DNA of 23,856 bases from positions 1 through 23,856 of the forward strand of contig DATJZH010000341.1 in NCBI GenBank assembly GCA_035499215.1, read 5' to 3'. The first letter of the stretch is position 1; each line of letters begins with the position of its first letter. The notes under the pieces are model-generated. The model had not been told where the DNA came from. It made no database searches and was given only the letters and a program-made list of their open reading frames with translations. This stretch comes from DATJZH01 sp035499215. GTDB taxonomy: Bacteria; Actinomycetota; Actinomycetes; Streptosporangiales; Streptosporangiaceae. A program made the position numbers and the translations under genes. Shown here in pieces: positions 22,829 to 23,856 of this stretch.

Positions 22829-23830
22829 ATGAGCTTCGCCGGCTTGAGCGTGAACCGGGTCATCGCCTGGGCGGATCGTCTGCAGCGCAGGCACGGCGTG
22901 CTGGGATTTCCGTACGCTGTGGTGAAGAAATACGGGGACGACGAGGGCGGCCGCGAGGCCGCGCTCATCACTTACTACGGGTTCCTGAGCATCTTCCCGC
23001 TGCTGCTGCTCGGAGTCGCGGTGCTGACCCGGGTGCTGGCTGACCACCCGGACCTGCGTCAGCGGCTTGTCACCGCGATCGTGCCGGATGCCCTGCGATC
23101 CACGGTCGAGCAGTCGGCGACCAACTTCCTCGCGAAGCGGTCGGCAATCCCGTTCGTCGCCGGACTGATCGGTTTGCTGTTCTCTGGAACTGGTGTTGTG
23201 TTCTCCGCCTACCAGATGCTGAACCATGTCGCCGCGGTTCCGTACCGCCTGCGGGCCGGGTTTGTCTCCCGGTACGTCCGGGTGTTCGCGATGCTGGCGA
23301 CGCTGCTGCTGGGGGCGCTGGCGGTCGGTGCGCTCACACTCGCGGTCACGGCGCTGCCAGGCCTGCCCGGAGTGCAGCGGGCCGCGGGCGTGCTCGGGTC
23401 GGTCTTGGTCGTGTTCACGGTCTTGCTGCTCGGCGCGAAGTCGCTGCTCTCGGGGCCCGCGCCGGTCCGTGCCCTCTGGCCGGGCGCCATCTTGGGCGCG
23501 GCCGCGGTGACGTTGGTGCTCAACGTCGGAGCGCCGTTGCTGGCAAGGCTGGTCGCCAAGGCCGGGCCCGTCTACGGCAGCTTCGCCACCGTGGCAGGCC
23601 TGTTCGCGCTGCTCTACCTGGTCAGCCAGGCGCTGGTGTACGCGGCCGAGGTCGCCGCCGTCCGGCATGCCCGCCTGTGGCCACGAGCCCTGGACGTGAG
23701 CAGTCCCACCGCGGCCGATGCCCGCGCGCTGGCCCTGCTCGCCCGCGAGCAGGAACGCATCCCGGCCGCCCGCGCTGAACTGCACCTTACAGACCCGGGT
23801 TCCCCTTCGGCCGGGGACGAAAAGCGGTGA
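22829..23830 (+). CDS. YihY/BrkB family inner-membrane protein
   Basis: The 333-residue protein shows the YihY/UPF0761 signature: a cytoplasmic N-terminus, then KKYGDDEGGREAALITYYGF and LSIFPLLLLGVAVLTRVL, followed by about five more membrane helices and GPVYGSFATVAGLFALLYLV near the end. A hydrophilic tail of about 50 residues follows. Members were once called ribonuclease BN by mistake; they are membrane proteins of uncertain, possibly transport or envelope, function. ATG 22829 has GGAAGG 8 nt upstream. The stop overlaps GTG 23827 of a possible next gene. Confidence 0.87.
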   Translation: MSFAGLSVNRVIAWADRLQRRHGVLGFPYAVVKKYGDDEGGREAALITYYGFLSIFPLLLLGVAVLTRVLADHPDLRQRLVTAIVPDALRSTVEQSATNFLAKRSAIPFVAGLIGLLFSGTGVVFSAYQMLNHVAAVPYRLRAGFVSRYVRVFAMLATLLLGALAVGALTLAVTALPGLPGVQRAAGVLGSVLVVFTVLLLGAKSLLSGPAPVRALWPGAILGAAAVTLVLNVGAPLLARLVAKAGPVYGSFATVAGLFALLYLVSQALVYAAEVAAVRHARLWPRALDVSSPTAADARALALLAREQERIPAARAELHLTDPGSPSAGDEKR

Positions 23831-23856
23831 CCGGCCAGCCGATCGTGGTCTCGGCC
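23827..23856 (+). CDS. Possible start of a further gene (partial)
   Basis: GTG 23827 overlaps the YihY stop (GTGA) and opens a frame reading MTGQPIVVSA to the end of the window. The 4-nt overlap suggests translational coupling, but ten codons are too few to identify a product. Confidence 0.35.
   Translation, partial: MTGQPIVVSA

Noticed and set aside
22742..23785. A 347-codon minus-strand open frame opposite the YihY gene
   Set aside because: Its Gln/Arg/Asp-rich repetitive composition is the antisense image of membrane helices.

Overview
The window is very GC-rich, with GTG starts about as common as ATG, dense codon bias and several leaderless-type promoters (TANNNT about 7-9 nt before the start codon). 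This points to a high-GC actinobacterium, probably a soil or freshwater form; I cannot name a genus. I see no tRNA, rRNA, CRISPR array, insertion sequence or phage gene. The long open frames antisense to the genes are GC-driven shadows.

Left part (1-6476, + strand). The window opens with the C-terminus of a polyhydroxyalkanoate synthase and its hairpin terminator. Next comes a one-piece GAF sensor histidine kinase fused to a degenerate receiver and a LuxR-type DNA-binding domain. Downstream lies a compact carbon-metabolism operon: class II ketose-bisphosphate aldolase, CbbY-type HAD phosphatase, DhaL and DhaK. Together these could take dihydroxyacetone to DHAP, condense it with a second triose phosphate and dephosphorylate the product; this flow is inferred. 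A 10-bp inverted repeat sits just upstream of the operon's probable promoter and could be the target of the hybrid regulator. A SixA-like histidine phosphatase ends this block.

Centre (6514-14275, - strand). Six tightly spaced genes encode a complex I / group 4 hydrogenase-like membrane complex, in transcription order hyfC-, hyfE-, hyfF-, hyfG-, hyfI- and hyfB-like. The ion-translocating subunits keep their key Glu and Lys residues. The hyfG-like large subunit has lost all four [NiFe]-ligating cysteines. The hyfI/NuoB-like small subunit has lost all four cysteines of the proximal [4Fe-4S] cluster and carries a fused N-terminal ferredoxin-like segment with exactly four cysteines, enough for one cluster. 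No hydrogenase maturation gene is present. This is an energy-converting-hydrogenase-related (Ehr-like) machine, not a hydrogenase, and is the most interesting part of the window.

Right part (14276-23856). A DUF5996 gene (+) with a textbook leaderless promoter is followed, convergently, by a single-chain 5-oxoprolinase-type enzyme (-). Next come two translationally coupled DUF202 membrane proteins (-), the first with no ordinary start codon, and a DMT-family transporter (-). Last are a secreted GH16-like glycosidase (+), a YihY-family membrane protein (+) and the possible first codons of a further gene at the edge.
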